In this document: piece after piece, positions 52,881 through 60,831 of the stretch
Position numbering within the stretch: the first letter of the stretch is position 1
How the letters are laid out: each line of letters starts with the position of its first letter
Origin: JANNAT01 sp031384605
Lineage (GTDB): Bacteria > Pseudomonadota > Alphaproteobacteria > Rhodobacterales > Rhodobacteraceae
DNA: 64,000 nt
Direction of reading: 5' to 3'
Assembly: GCA_031384605.1 (NCBI GenBank)
Contig: JANNAT010000078.1
Coordinates: forward strand, 1-64,000
Notes under the pieces: model-generated
The model's database searches: none
The model's input: only the letters and a program-made list of their open reading frames with translations
What the model was told of the DNA's origin: nothing
Translations under genes and position numbers: made by a program

Positions 52881-54914
52881 ATGCAAAACAACGATACACG
52901 CACTAAAACTGGCAAGCAAGCACCGATTTTAAGCCTCGACAACCTAGCCGCCGCGCTGCATCTCGCCAAATTAGGCTTCCGCGTTTTCCCTGCCAAGGCA
53001 GACAGGACTCCGGTCGCGGGCTTCAAGTGGAAGCAGGACTCCAGCAAAGACCCGGCCATTATCCGGGGCTGGTGGCAACGTTACCCCGACGCCATCCCTG
53101 CGCTTCCAACCGGCCCCTTGAACGGGGTATCGGTCGTAGACCTCGATAAAAAAAATGGCAAGGATGGGGTGGCCAACTGGCAGGGGCTGGGTCGCAGCAT
53201 GGAGGCAGGCTTAACAGTTGAAACCCCATCGGGCGGGCTGCACCTATATTACAGTGATGACATAGGCACTGCCCGCACGACAGCGGGCACCATTGCCATT
53301 GGCGTGGATACCCGTGGGCGTGGCGGTTATGTGATAGCCCCCGGCGCTATCCTGCCCGACGGACGGTATTACCGCATCACCACTGGCGATATTGAATCGG
53401 TCGCCATGGGCATCGCCCCGGCCTTTCCGATCTTGCGCCAAGCCGAACGCCCCGCCGATCAAGCCGAACCGCAAACCAATGGCCCCCAAGCGGACCTCGC
53501 CGAAATTGGGCAGGCGCTGTTTTTGATTCCAAACGATGCCGCCTATGGCCCTTGGGTCAAGACTCTTATGGCCCTTCACAACGCAACGGGCGGTTCGCCA
53601 GAGGGTTTGGACTTGGCCCGCGCATGGTGTTCCTCTTATCCGAGTTACAGCCGCAAAGACGTGACCGACAAGTGGCGGTCCTTCGGCAAACTTGACCGCG
53701 CCGCCGTGACGGTCGCCAGTTTATTCGCAGAGGCACGGGAACACGGCTGGCAGGCTATCACGGCTGACTCGTTCGATGATGATACAGACGCCGCCGATTC
53801 TACCGACATAGACGATTTTCTTGACGGCAAAGCCCCCGTCGCCAAGCCCAAGACAGCGTCACGCCTTACCTTCCTTACCCCCGGCGAATGCGCCAACCTG
53901 CCCGCCCGCGATTACCTGATCAAAGGCCTTGTCGCGCCCGGCCAAGTCGGTTGCATCTTTGGCGACCCCGGCGCGGGCAAATCGCTTATCGCCCCGCGCC
54001 TGGCCTATGCGGTCGCCCAAGGCTCTGAGGCCTTCGGTCTGCGCACCCGCCAAGGCGGCGTGTTTTATGTCGCCTGTGAAGATGAGGAAGGCATGGCGGG
54101 CCGGATGACCGCGCTACACACCGATCTTGGGGAAGCCCCCAGCATATACCTTGTCCGGGGTTGCAGTGACCTCTTTTCACCCGGCCAAATCCAAGGGAAG
54201 GGAAGCCTTGATGCTGAGGCCCTGAGACTCGAAGTGAAGGCCCGCAAGCCCAAGCTGATTATTATCGACACGCTCGCCATGGCCATGCCCGGTCTAGAAG
54301 AAAACGACGCAGCGGGAATGAACCGAGTCGTTCAAATCGGCAAGGCCTTGGCCCGCCATGGGGCCGCTGTGATATTTGTGCATCATGGCACCAAGGCAGA
54401 GGGCAACACCCCGCGCGGGCACTCTGTGTTCAATGGCGCTTTGGACTTCTCGATTCACGTCAAAGCCGCCGATCAATCCGGGATTGTGCGGGGGCAGATA
54501 CGCAAAAACCGTAATGGCCCCGCCGATCTTGGCATCGCGTTCCATATCGGCACCCGCCACATTGGCACCGACGTTGACGGAGAGCCGGTTCACGCCCCCA
54601 TTTGCGAACCGTGCGACCCGCTGGATATGGCAGGGGCCGGGCCGCGCCTGTCTGCCGCCCAAGCCGCTGCTATGGCATTGGTTCGGCAAATGGCAGGCCA
54701 TGCAGGCCAAGTGTTCGAAGCCGAATGGCGAACGGCTGCGATTGAGGGACGCGCAATCTCCGGCGTTGAAGATCGGGCTAACCGAAGAAAGGCCGTGTCG
54801 CGGGCGCTACAGTCCCTGACACAGATGGGGCTGGTCCGCGTGGCAGATGACACAATCTATATTGCCGATAGCGAGAGCCTTGCCGCAAAATTCGATGGGG
54901 GCTTTGATGATTGA
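52881..54914 (+). CDS. Primase-polymerase / RepA-like helicase fusion of the integrated element
   Basis: 677 residues; CCGGAG precedes ATG 52881. N-terminal bifunctional DNA primase/polymerase domain (~20-190): AALHLAKLGFRVFPAKADRTPV, catalytic acidic pair in VVDLDKK (D87, D89), and SGGLHLYY (H121). C-terminal RecA/RepA-like ATPase: Walker A GDPGAGKS at 361-368, Walker B LIIIDTLAMAMPG, and IFVHHGTKAEGNTPRGHSVFNGALD. It would prime and unwind the element's own origin after excision. The gene is independent of phage-type lambda or P2 replication genes. A small CxxC protein gene overlaps its end. Confidence 0.9.
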   Translation: MQNNDTRTKTGKQAPILSLDNLAAALHLAKLGFRVFPAKADRTPVAGFKWKQDSSKDPAIIRGWWQRYPDAIPALPTGPLNGVSVVDLDKKNGKDGVANWQGLGRSMEAGLTVETPSGGLHLYYSDDIGTARTTAGTIAIGVDTRGRGGYVIAPGAILPDGRYYRITTGDIESVAMGIAPAFPILRQAERPADQAEPQTNGPQADLAEIGQALFLIPNDAAYGPWVKTLMALHNATGGSPEGLDLARAWCSSYPSYSRKDVTDKWRSFGKLDRAAVTVASLFAEAREHGWQAITADSFDDDTDAADSTDIDDFLDGKAPVAKPKTASRLTFLTPGECANLPARDYLIKGLVAPGQVGCIFGDPGAGKSLIAPRLAYAVAQGSEAFGLRTRQGGVFYVACEDEEGMAGRMTALHTDLGEAPSIYLVRGCSDLFSPGQIQGKGSLDAEALRLEVKARKPKLIIIDTLAMAMPGLEENDAAGMNRVVQIGKALARHGAAVIFVHHGTKAEGNTPRGHSVFNGALDFSIHVKAADQSGIVRGQIRKNRNGPADLGIAFHIGTRHIGTDVDGEPVHAPICEPCDPLDMAGAGPRLSAAQAAAMALVRQMAGHAGQVFEAEWRTAAIEGRAISGVEDRANRRKAVSRALQSLTQMGLVRVADDTIYIADSESLAAKFDGGFDD

Positions 54915-55224
54915 TTCGGCGCGTTCAATAGGCCTGATAAGGTTCGGGGCTATCCCTCAAATTGGGCAGACGATCACCCTTCGCCAAGATCGGCGCGGGC
55001 GTGGATCATACACCTTGATCGGGTCAGCGCCTTGCCATCGGTGCGACGGGACGAACGGCACCATCCTGCATTGGTTGGATGACGCCGGTTTTAGCTACAC
55101 GTCGGGCCTGAAATCAAATGGCATGACCAAAATACACACCGGCCAATCGCCATTTCATCGGTATCTTTCGCTGATCGCAGTGGGGGCCATGGGCCAAATG
55201 GGGGCTAGCAATGCAGCAATTTGA
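54907..55224 (+). CDS. Small element protein with a CxxC motif
   Basis: 105 residues from ATG 54907, overlapping the primase stop by 8 bp. The region LIGSAPCHRCDGTNGTILHW contains CxxC that could bind zinc; the rest (IRFGAIPQIGQTITLRQDRRGRGSYTL) looks like a small beta-rich domain. Not recognised. Its position right after the primase suggests a role in element replication or regulation. Confidence 0.6.
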   Translation: MIDSARSIGLIRFGAIPQIGQTITLRQDRRGRGSYTLIGSAPCHRCDGTNGTILHWLDDAGFSYTSGLKSNGMTKIHTGQSPFHRYLSLIAVGAMGQMGASNAAI

Positions 55225-55636
55225 TCTAAGGAACGGCGAAATCTCAACGGGCCGTGTAATAGGTAAGCAATACTGCCATATTAATCGCCCAAACAAGACC
55301 CACAATATTAACCGGGACAGCCGGGACAAAGTGAGACAAGTCCCGCTTGTCCCGGCTGTCCCACCCACGGCAAAACGCGGGTTGGAGGCGGGACAGACGG
55401 GACACACACCTTTAGTGTGTCCCGATGTCCCGTCCCACACGATGCCCAGACTTTGGCGACGGTCAGAAAAGGTTAGCAAGATGGCTAAGTGTATAGGCCT
55501 CAATCATCCGTTGAATGGGTCCCTGTCTGGCCCGCTCGAAAGCGGGGAACGCGGAGCGCGGTCTGTCACGCGTCAACCAATTATGGAATCTAGAAATCCC
55601 AATGGGGATTCAACCAATCGGGGAATCCGGCCGTGA
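55211..55636 (+). CDS. Doubtful ORF across the GGGAC repeat region
   Basis: A 141-residue frame (MQQFDLRNGEISTGRVIGKQ to NRGIRP) runs through the inverted-repeat block and overlaps both neighbours. Composition is rich in Arg/Pro/Ser and no family is recognised. Repeats are reflected as RQVPLVPAVPP and GHTPLVCPDVPS. It may be a real gene of the element, or the block may be noncoding (origin or operator) with a chance frame. The ends overlap as in a polycistron, which is the only support. Confidence 0.35.
   Translation: MQQFDLRNGEISTGRVIGKQYCHINRPNKTHNINRDSRDKVRQVPLVPAVPPTAKRGLEAGQTGHTPLVCPDVPSHTMPRLWRRSEKVSKMAKCIGLNHPLNGSLSGPLESGERGARSVTRQPIMESRNPNGDSTNRGIRP
55314..55424. repeat. GGGAC inverted-repeat block, candidate origin or operator
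   Basis: GGGACAGCCGGGACAA (55314-55329) and TTGTCCCGGCTGTCCC (55347-55362) are a perfect 16-bp inverted repeat with a 17-nt loop. A second hairpin, CGGGACACA (55398-55406) with TGTGTCCCG (55416-55424), follows, and more GGGAC/GTCCC units flank it. It lies 0.4 kb after the primase gene. Confidence 0.7.
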
Positions 55637-56259
55637 GTAAATTTGAATCTGAAATTGATGCGTTTTTGGAAGGCACCGAAAATTCTACCTCTGAGTCGGA
55701 TCAGATGATCAGCGCGCTTGATCTGGGAGATTGGCTTGGCATCACCGCGCGGCATTGCAGCAAACTGGCACGGGACGGAAAATTGCCGCGCGACTCGGCT
55801 GGTAGCTTTCCGGTCAAAGCCGCCGTGCTTGCTTATTGCAATCATCTTCGGGAAGGCAGTCGAGGCCGTCCTTTGGCTGACCCCGAACTTGCCGGGGAAC
55901 GGGCGCGGCTTACCAGCGAGACCGCGGATAAGGTCGCAATCCAAAACCAAAAGGCGCGGGGCGATCTGATTCCAGCCGTCGCGGTTCGGGCGGCTTGGCT
56001 TGGGGTGGTAACCGATCTGCGCAGCCGCCTGTTTGCAGTGCCATCCCGTGTTGCAGCCCGCCTTGGCCTTGATCGTGCCACCGCCGCCGCCTTGGATGCT
56101 GAGATTCGCGCCGCCATGGCCGATTTATCCGCCGATGGGGCCGATAACCCCAGAGATAGCGCCAACCCCCTAGATTTTGAGGCGCAAGGCACCGACTCCC
56201 CTATTCGGGCGGCAAGGGTAGCTAAGAACCGACTTGCCCCTGTGGAGGCCCTGCTATGA
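55633..56259 (+). CDS. Terminase small subunit-like protein (Nu1-type helix-turn-helix)
   Basis: 208 residues from GTG 55633, 4 bp inside the end of the previous frame. An N-terminal winged-helix-like segment (LDLGDWLGITARHCSKLARDGKLPRDSAGSFPVKAAVLAYCNHLRE) resembles Nu1/terminase small subunits, which bind pac or cos DNA. A central coiled segment (ADPELAGERARLTSETADKVAIQNQKARGDLIPAVAVRAAWLGVVTDLRSRL) and a C-terminal tail follow. It overlaps the large subunit gene by 4 bp. It should choose element DNA for packaging. Confidence 0.8.
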   Translation: MSKFESEIDAFLEGTENSTSESDQMISALDLGDWLGITARHCSKLARDGKLPRDSAGSFPVKAAVLAYCNHLREGSRGRPLADPELAGERARLTSETADKVAIQNQKARGDLIPAVAVRAAWLGVVTDLRSRLFAVPSRVAARLGLDRATAAALDAEIRAAMADLSADGADNPRDSANPLDFEAQGTDSPIRAARVAKNRLAPVEALL

Positions 56260-58034
56260 CCGCTGACGCCCTAACCTTAATTCGCGCCGAAGCGTTCGCC
56301 GCGTTGGCCCCGCCGCCCCGATTGAACTTCCCGGATTGGATCGAAGCAACAATCCGACTGCCAAGTGATGTCTCTGCCCAGTCGGGGCCTATCCGGTTAA
56401 CGCGGGTGCAGCATGGTATTGCGGCGGCGATGGGTGACTCTGCAATTGAACGTGTGACCGTGGTCAAGCCCGTGCGGTTGGGTTACAGCACGCTACTTTC
56501 GGCCCTTGCGGCCTATCACGTCGCGGCTGATCCTGCCCCGATCCTGGCAGTTTTGCCAACCGAATCGGACGCGCGCGGCTGGATGGTCGATGACGTGGAA
56601 CCAATTTTCGCGGCAAGCCCTGCCTTGCGCGGCCTGTTATCGGTCGAAATGGATGCCTCTGGGAGATCAACAATCCTATCCCGGCGCTTCCATGGGGGAA
56701 GCCTCAAGGTTGTAGCGGCCAAGGCACCGCGCAACCTAAGGCGACACAATGCCCGAATCCTGTTGCTTGACGAAATTGACGGTATGGAAAGTGGAATTGA
56801 AGGTTCGCCGATCACCTTGGCCGAACGCCGCACGATCAGCTTCCCAGACCGCAAGATTCTCGCCGGGTCAACCCCGACCTTGGAGGATACGTCACACGTC
56901 CTACGGTTGTATCGGCAAAGTGATCAGCGCATCTTTGAATTGTGTTGCCCCGACTGTGGCAATTTCCACTCACCCACATGGAAGGACATTAATTGGCCAG
57001 AGGGCAAGCCCGATGAAGCCGCCTATGTCTGCCCAGATTGTGGCACGGTGCAACCTGAGTCGCGCAAGGCCGCTATGGTAGATGCGGGAAGGTGGCGAAT
57101 TACCTGCCCAGACGTGAAAAATCACGCGGGCTATAGAACCAATGTTCTTGTGTCGACTCTACCGGCTGCAAGCTGGGCGAATGTGGCGAAAGAGTTTTTG
57201 GCCGCCAAAGATCACCCGGACCTTTTGCAATCCTGGACCAACACCTTGATGGCAGAGGGTTGGCGCGCCGCCGGGGAACAAATAGACGACTCCGAACTGC
57301 AAGGCCGCGCCGAACCTTTTGACCTTGACCGCTTGCCCGATGATTGCCTGATTCTAACGGCGGGAGTCGATGTGCAGCATGATCGCCTAGAGGTTGTAAC
57401 CTTGGGGCATGGCAGAACCGAAACCTTTGTGCTTGATTCCCGCGCCTTTTGGGGGCCGGTCAACACAAGCGAGATTCCTTGGGCGGAATTAGACTCCTAT
57501 CTTGGGCGAACCTTCCCCCATCCGCGCGGCGGTTCACTTCGCTTTGACGCAGTTGCCATCGACTCCGGCGATGGAGTCACCATGGACCGCGTGTTGGCAT
57601 TCTGCGGCCCGCGTCTTGGCCGCCGGGTTGTCGCTATCAAAGGCGCGCCCGGTCAAAGGCCAGCTATCAAGGCCAGCGCGACCAAAGGGCAACGGCTCTG
57701 GATCGTCGGAGTCGACGGCGAGAAAGCGCGCCTTGCCGATAGGATCAAGCGGGGCAACTCAATCCGGTTCTCGGATTCCCTTGATCGGCGATTCTATGAG
57801 GAACTTGCCAGCGAACGGCGCATTATCAAATACACCATGGGGACTCCAAATGCGGTTTGGGAACGAATCCCCGGTCGCCGGGCAGAGGCATTGGATTGCT
57901 TTATCTACGCCCAAGCCGTGCGCGGTCTGGTAGGAATCGACCTCACAGCCCGAGAAATCGACCTGATGGCCGTTGCGACTATCGCCCCGGCCCGCCCGAT
58001 GGTGGCCAGATCGAAGTGGTTGGACCGCGACTAG
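56256..58034 (+). CDS. Phage terminase large subunit, GpA family
   Basis: 592 residues. ATP-driven motor and nuclease that fills capsids. The deviant Walker A region KPVRLGYST is at 71-79, and Walker B ILLLDEID is at 167-174. A zinc ribbon (CCPDCGNFH with CPDCGTV) lies at ~229-265. The C-terminal nuclease part includes LTAGVDVQHDRLEVVTLGHG and VAIDSGDGVTMDRVLAFC. Nothing essential appears to be missing. It is in the element's head-packaging operon. Confidence 0.93.
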   Translation: MTADALTLIRAEAFAALAPPPRLNFPDWIEATIRLPSDVSAQSGPIRLTRVQHGIAAAMGDSAIERVTVVKPVRLGYSTLLSALAAYHVAADPAPILAVLPTESDARGWMVDDVEPIFAASPALRGLLSVEMDASGRSTILSRRFHGGSLKVVAAKAPRNLRRHNARILLLDEIDGMESGIEGSPITLAERRTISFPDRKILAGSTPTLEDTSHVLRLYRQSDQRIFELCCPDCGNFHSPTWKDINWPEGKPDEAAYVCPDCGTVQPESRKAAMVDAGRWRITCPDVKNHAGYRTNVLVSTLPAASWANVAKEFLAAKDHPDLLQSWTNTLMAEGWRAAGEQIDDSELQGRAEPFDLDRLPDDCLILTAGVDVQHDRLEVVTLGHGRTETFVLDSRAFWGPVNTSEIPWAELDSYLGRTFPHPRGGSLRFDAVAIDSGDGVTMDRVLAFCGPRLGRRVVAIKGAPGQRPAIKASATKGQRLWIVGVDGEKARLADRIKRGNSIRFSDSLDRRFYEELASERRIIKYTMGTPNAVWERIPGRRAEALDCFIYAQAVRGLVGIDLTAREIDLMAVATIAPARPMVARSKWLDRD

Positions 58035-58279
58035 GCGGCGGCAATATTGGCCAGTTGATACGCTTGATACATCGCAGCGGCTGCGGTTGCCCAAATTGGA
58101 ACAAATCCGACGGGTTGAGAATCAGGGGTGATTGGACACAAGGCTGCGACGAACCGCCCCGGTTCAACCTCGACTACATACGGAACCCACTGCCCGCTTG
58201 TGCCGGACACAAGCGCCCCTAGCCGGGCGACTTGGGCAGGTAAGTGGTTCAGTGGGTAGCAATCTGGGATGTTGAACAT
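58031..58279 (-). CDS. Small minus-strand element protein A
   Basis: 82 residues; AAGGAA is well placed upstream of the ATG. Sequence (MFNIPDCYPLNHLPAQVARLGALVSG to AMYQAYQLANIAAA) is not recognised and has no membrane segment. It overlaps the terminase stop by 4 bp in antiparallel direction. Together with the next gene it forms an opposite-strand pair within the packaging operon, so it may be cargo or a regulator. Confidence 0.6.
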   Translation of the reverse strand: MFNIPDCYPLNHLPAQVARLGALVSGTSGQWVPYVVEVEPGRFVAALCPITPDSQPVGFVPIWATAAAAMYQAYQLANIAAA

Positions 58280-58374
58280 AATGATATTCCTTCGGTGATG
58301 CCAAAGGATAACACAACTAAGCCATTGAAACTATTGACTTATTGGTCGATATATTCGGGCGTATGCCCCGAAAT

Positions 58375-58653
58375 TCACAGCTTTTGGGTGATTTCCGAGG
58401 GCTTGCCGAATTCGTCGACTCGGACCCCCCATTTATCTGCCACTTTTTGAATCATCGGCCCTGCCTCTGCGATTTGCGCATCGGTCCAGTCTTCGAATTT
58501 GACACCAAAGAAAATGGCCCAAGCCGCAACAATTCTGCTGGCCTCTTTCGTTGCAGCGGCCCGCCGCGTCCGGCGGTTCTTAACCAACCCGCCCGACTTC
58601 CCAACGGTTCGCCCGACAGCGCCGCCATTTATAAGTGCAATTTGAAAATTCAT
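58375..58653 (-). CDS. Small minus-strand element protein B
   Basis: 92 residues with a strong AAGGAGT ribosome site. Basic N-terminus (GGLVKNRRTRRAAATKEASRIV) followed by AAWAIFFGVKFEDWTDAQIAEAGPMIQKVADKWGVRVDEFGKP. The layout could suit a small DNA- or protein-binding factor, but no family is recognised. A terminator-like hairpin lies between its start and the upstream region. Possibly cotranscribed with protein A, 95 bp downstream. Confidence 0.65.
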   Translation of the reverse strand: MNFQIALINGGAVGRTVGKSGGLVKNRRTRRAAATKEASRIVAAWAIFFGVKFEDWTDAQIAEAGPMIQKVADKWGVRVDEFGKPSEITQKL

Positions 58654-58681
58654 GATTTGACTCCTTAGGTTTCTAAAAAGT

Positions 58682-58709
58682 TGGGGCAGGCGTTAAGTCG
58701 CCCGCCCCA
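58682..58709 (-). terminator. Hairpin with T run upstream of element protein B
   Basis: On the minus strand, TGGGGC-G-GGCG / CGCC-A-GCCCCA arms (58682-58692 and 58699-58709) are followed by ACTTTTTAG. It has the form of an intrinsic terminator, yet stands just before the protein B ribosome site rather than after a gene. It may be an attenuator or block leftward readthrough. Confidence 0.6.
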
Positions 58710-58781
58710 TCCCTACGAAACAGCTTCGGAGTTGCGGCCCTCGATAAGCCACAGCCAATACCTATCACATTGATATATGTT

Positions 58782-58798
58782 GAGTCAACAGTTGACTC
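58782..58798. promoter_or_regulatory. Perfect 17-bp palindrome, candidate operator
   Basis: GAGTCAAC-A-GTTGACTC (58782-58798) in the AT-rich gap between protein B and the plus-strand gene at 58851. It lies beside TATATG and TATTAA tracts that could be -10 elements for either strand. A dimeric regulator of the element would bind such a site. Confidence 0.6.
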
Positions 58799-58850
58799 CA
58801 CCTGTATTAACATGCCATTTTGAAGGCGACCTATCCAGAGTGAGTCGGCA

Positions 58851-59450
58851 ATGTCTTTTTCGATCCCTAGCTTAAAGCGAATGGCCGTTGCCCAAGCGAT
58901 TGCCCATCCGGCGGATGACCTCACCAAGGTCGCGGCCCAGGTGCGAAATATGACAGAACGGAATCAATACCTGTCGCCCGTTGCAGACCCCGACGACGGG
59001 CGCGGCGCGATGCTGTATCGCCCCGGCGATTGCCTTACCGCCGCCGTTATCCTGCGACTTTGGCAGGCGGGCTTGACGGACTCCCTTGCCTTTGAAGCCG
59101 CCGCGTTACGGATGCAACATTGGTATGCGCATGACACTTTCCCCGATTGGAAGCCGGGCGACCCCGTGCCCCAAGATATCTACATTGATCAGGAATACTC
59201 GCCCGCTTGCCACGTTTTGCGCGATTTCTGCGAAACCGGGGCGGCATGGTCTTTGCGATTAGACGTTCGCCGCCACAGGATCACGGGCGCGGTTCGCCAC
59301 GTCGCCACGCTTTGGCGCTGGGATTCTGCTTTAGGCAACGGCTCACCGCCCCAAGACGGCGAAGAACCGCAATCGGCCCAAGTGATCGTGCTGGATACCC
59401 TGTTGGCGCAAATCGCCGCTTCCACAATTTATCGAAAGTGGGCGAACTGA
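58851..59450 (+). CDS. Element protein of unknown function between terminase and portal genes
   Basis: 199 residues (MSFSIPSLKRMAVAQAIAHPADDL to AASTIYRKWAN). Not recognised; soluble, rich in Trp and acidic residues in its middle (YAHDTFPDWKPGDPVPQDIYIDQEYS). It begins after the candidate operator and ends 1 bp before the portal gene, so it heads the second plus-strand block of the head operon. It might be a packaging or head-assembly factor peculiar to this element. Confidence 0.7.
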   Translation: MSFSIPSLKRMAVAQAIAHPADDLTKVAAQVRNMTERNQYLSPVADPDDGRGAMLYRPGDCLTAAVILRLWQAGLTDSLAFEAAALRMQHWYAHDTFPDWKPGDPVPQDIYIDQEYSPACHVLRDFCETGAAWSLRLDVRRHRITGAVRHVATLWRWDSALGNGSPPQDGEEPQSAQVIVLDTLLAQIAASTIYRKWAN

Positions 59451-59451
59451 T

Positions 59452-60831
59452 ATGGGCATCCTAGATATTTTCCGCCGCGTTTCCCCCGTCGCCCCGCATG
59501 TCCGCCGCTTTGACGCAGCGGGCGGGGGCCGACGCGCTTCCAGCTTCGGTTCCTTTGGTCGAGTCGGCCCCGAGACCCTTGCCGCCGCTACATCGGTGCG
59601 CAGCCGTGCCCGACACGCCTACGCTAATCAGGGGTATATCAAAAACGCAGTTGACGGCATGGTCGCGGAGATCGTCGGGGCCGGGATTGAGGCCACTTCT
59701 GCCCATCCCGACACTGCCTTGCGCCCCTTGATCGACTCCGCGTTCGCCGATCCCTGCGATGCTATAGACGCCGAAGGTCGCACCGATCTGCATGGCCTTA
59801 CCGCTGCGATGGTGCGCGCAGAGATCATCGACGGGGAAGCTTTTGCGGTCCTAGAGGAATCCCCCGAAGGCGTTCGCTTGCGCCAAATCCCCTGCGAATT
59901 TGTAGATGAGTCGATGACTCGTGAATTGCCCAATGGCGGCTATATTGCGGCGGGCATTGAATTCGACACTTGGGGCCGTCGCCAAGCCTATCACGTTCGC
60001 CCCGGTCGCCCGACAGATCAATTCAGCGGCCACTATGCGGCCATCCGCGTTCCGGCTTCCCAAATGTTACACCTATTTCGCCCGCTTGGGCCGGGTCAGG
60101 TTCGGGGCGTGTCGCAACTGGCACCCATCCTATTGCCAGCCGCCGATCTTGATGCCTTGCTTGATGCCCTGCTTGTCGGGGCCAAAACTGCTGCAATGTT
60201 GGCGGGATTCGTCACAGATCAAAGCCAAGTTGGGGCAGTGCCCTTCCCAGAAGCGCAAGGCGCTATTGCCGACATATCCCTAGAGCCGGGAGTCGTTCGG
60301 ATTCTACCGCCTGGTCACGATATCAAATTCACAGCCCCTGCCCAAGCGGCAGAGGGCGTGGCCTTTGCCAAGCTGATCTTGGGACAGTTGTCCGCTGGTC
60401 TGGGCGTTCCGCAACACCTTATGGATGGTGACTTGCGCGGTGCCAACTATTCCAGCTTGCGGGCCGGGCTGTTGCCCTTCCGGGCGAAAGTCGAACAATA
60501 CCAGTATCATGCGCTTATCCCGCAAGTTTTGGACCCTATTTTCAAGCGGGTCATAACCCATGCCGTCCTTTCCGGGCGGTTGGACGTGCCCGATTTGGCC
60601 CCCGCCTTGAAAGCCGAATGGTTGCCACCGCGCCCGCTGCAAGTAGACCCGGCGAAAGACGTGGCGGCTTTGAAAGCCCTCTTGGAATTGGGCCTGACTT
60701 CCCGCCGCCAAGCGGTGGCCTCTCTGGGTTGGAATGTGGCCACGCTCGATTCAGAAATCGCCGCCGATATCGCCCGCGAAACCGAATTGAATCTGTCCTT
60801 CACGAAAGGCGCAATCACCAATGCCGTTTGA
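59452..60831 (+). CDS. Phage portal protein, lambda gpB family
   Basis: 459 residues. Forms the dodecameric ring through which DNA enters the head. The N-terminus (ARHAYANQGYIKNAVDGMVAEIVGAGIEATS) and the conserved GLGVPQHLMDGDLRGANYSSLRAGLLPFRAKVEQYQY segment are diagnostic. It overlaps the protease-capsid gene by 11 bp. Length is slightly shorter than lambda gpB (533) but typical for alphaproteobacterial versions. Confidence 0.92.
   Translation: MGILDIFRRVSPVAPHVRRFDAAGGGRRASSFGSFGRVGPETLAAATSVRSRARHAYANQGYIKNAVDGMVAEIVGAGIEATSAHPDTALRPLIDSAFADPCDAIDAEGRTDLHGLTAAMVRAEIIDGEAFAVLEESPEGVRLRQIPCEFVDESMTRELPNGGYIAAGIEFDTWGRRQAYHVRPGRPTDQFSGHYAAIRVPASQMLHLFRPLGPGQVRGVSQLAPILLPAADLDALLDALLVGAKTAAMLAGFVTDQSQVGAVPFPEAQGAIADISLEPGVVRILPPGHDIKFTAPAQAAEGVAFAKLILGQLSAGLGVPQHLMDGDLRGANYSSLRAGLLPFRAKVEQYQYHALIPQVLDPIFKRVITHAVLSGRLDVPDLAPALKAEWLPPRPLQVDPAKDVAALKALLELGLTSRRQAVASLGWNVATLDSEIAADIARETELNLSFTKGAITNAV

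Noticed and set aside
58673..58927. 84-residue minus-strand ORF overlapping the gene at 58851
   Set aside because: It spans the hairpin and the palindrome, has no ribosome site and no family look, and overlaps the start of a better-supported gene.
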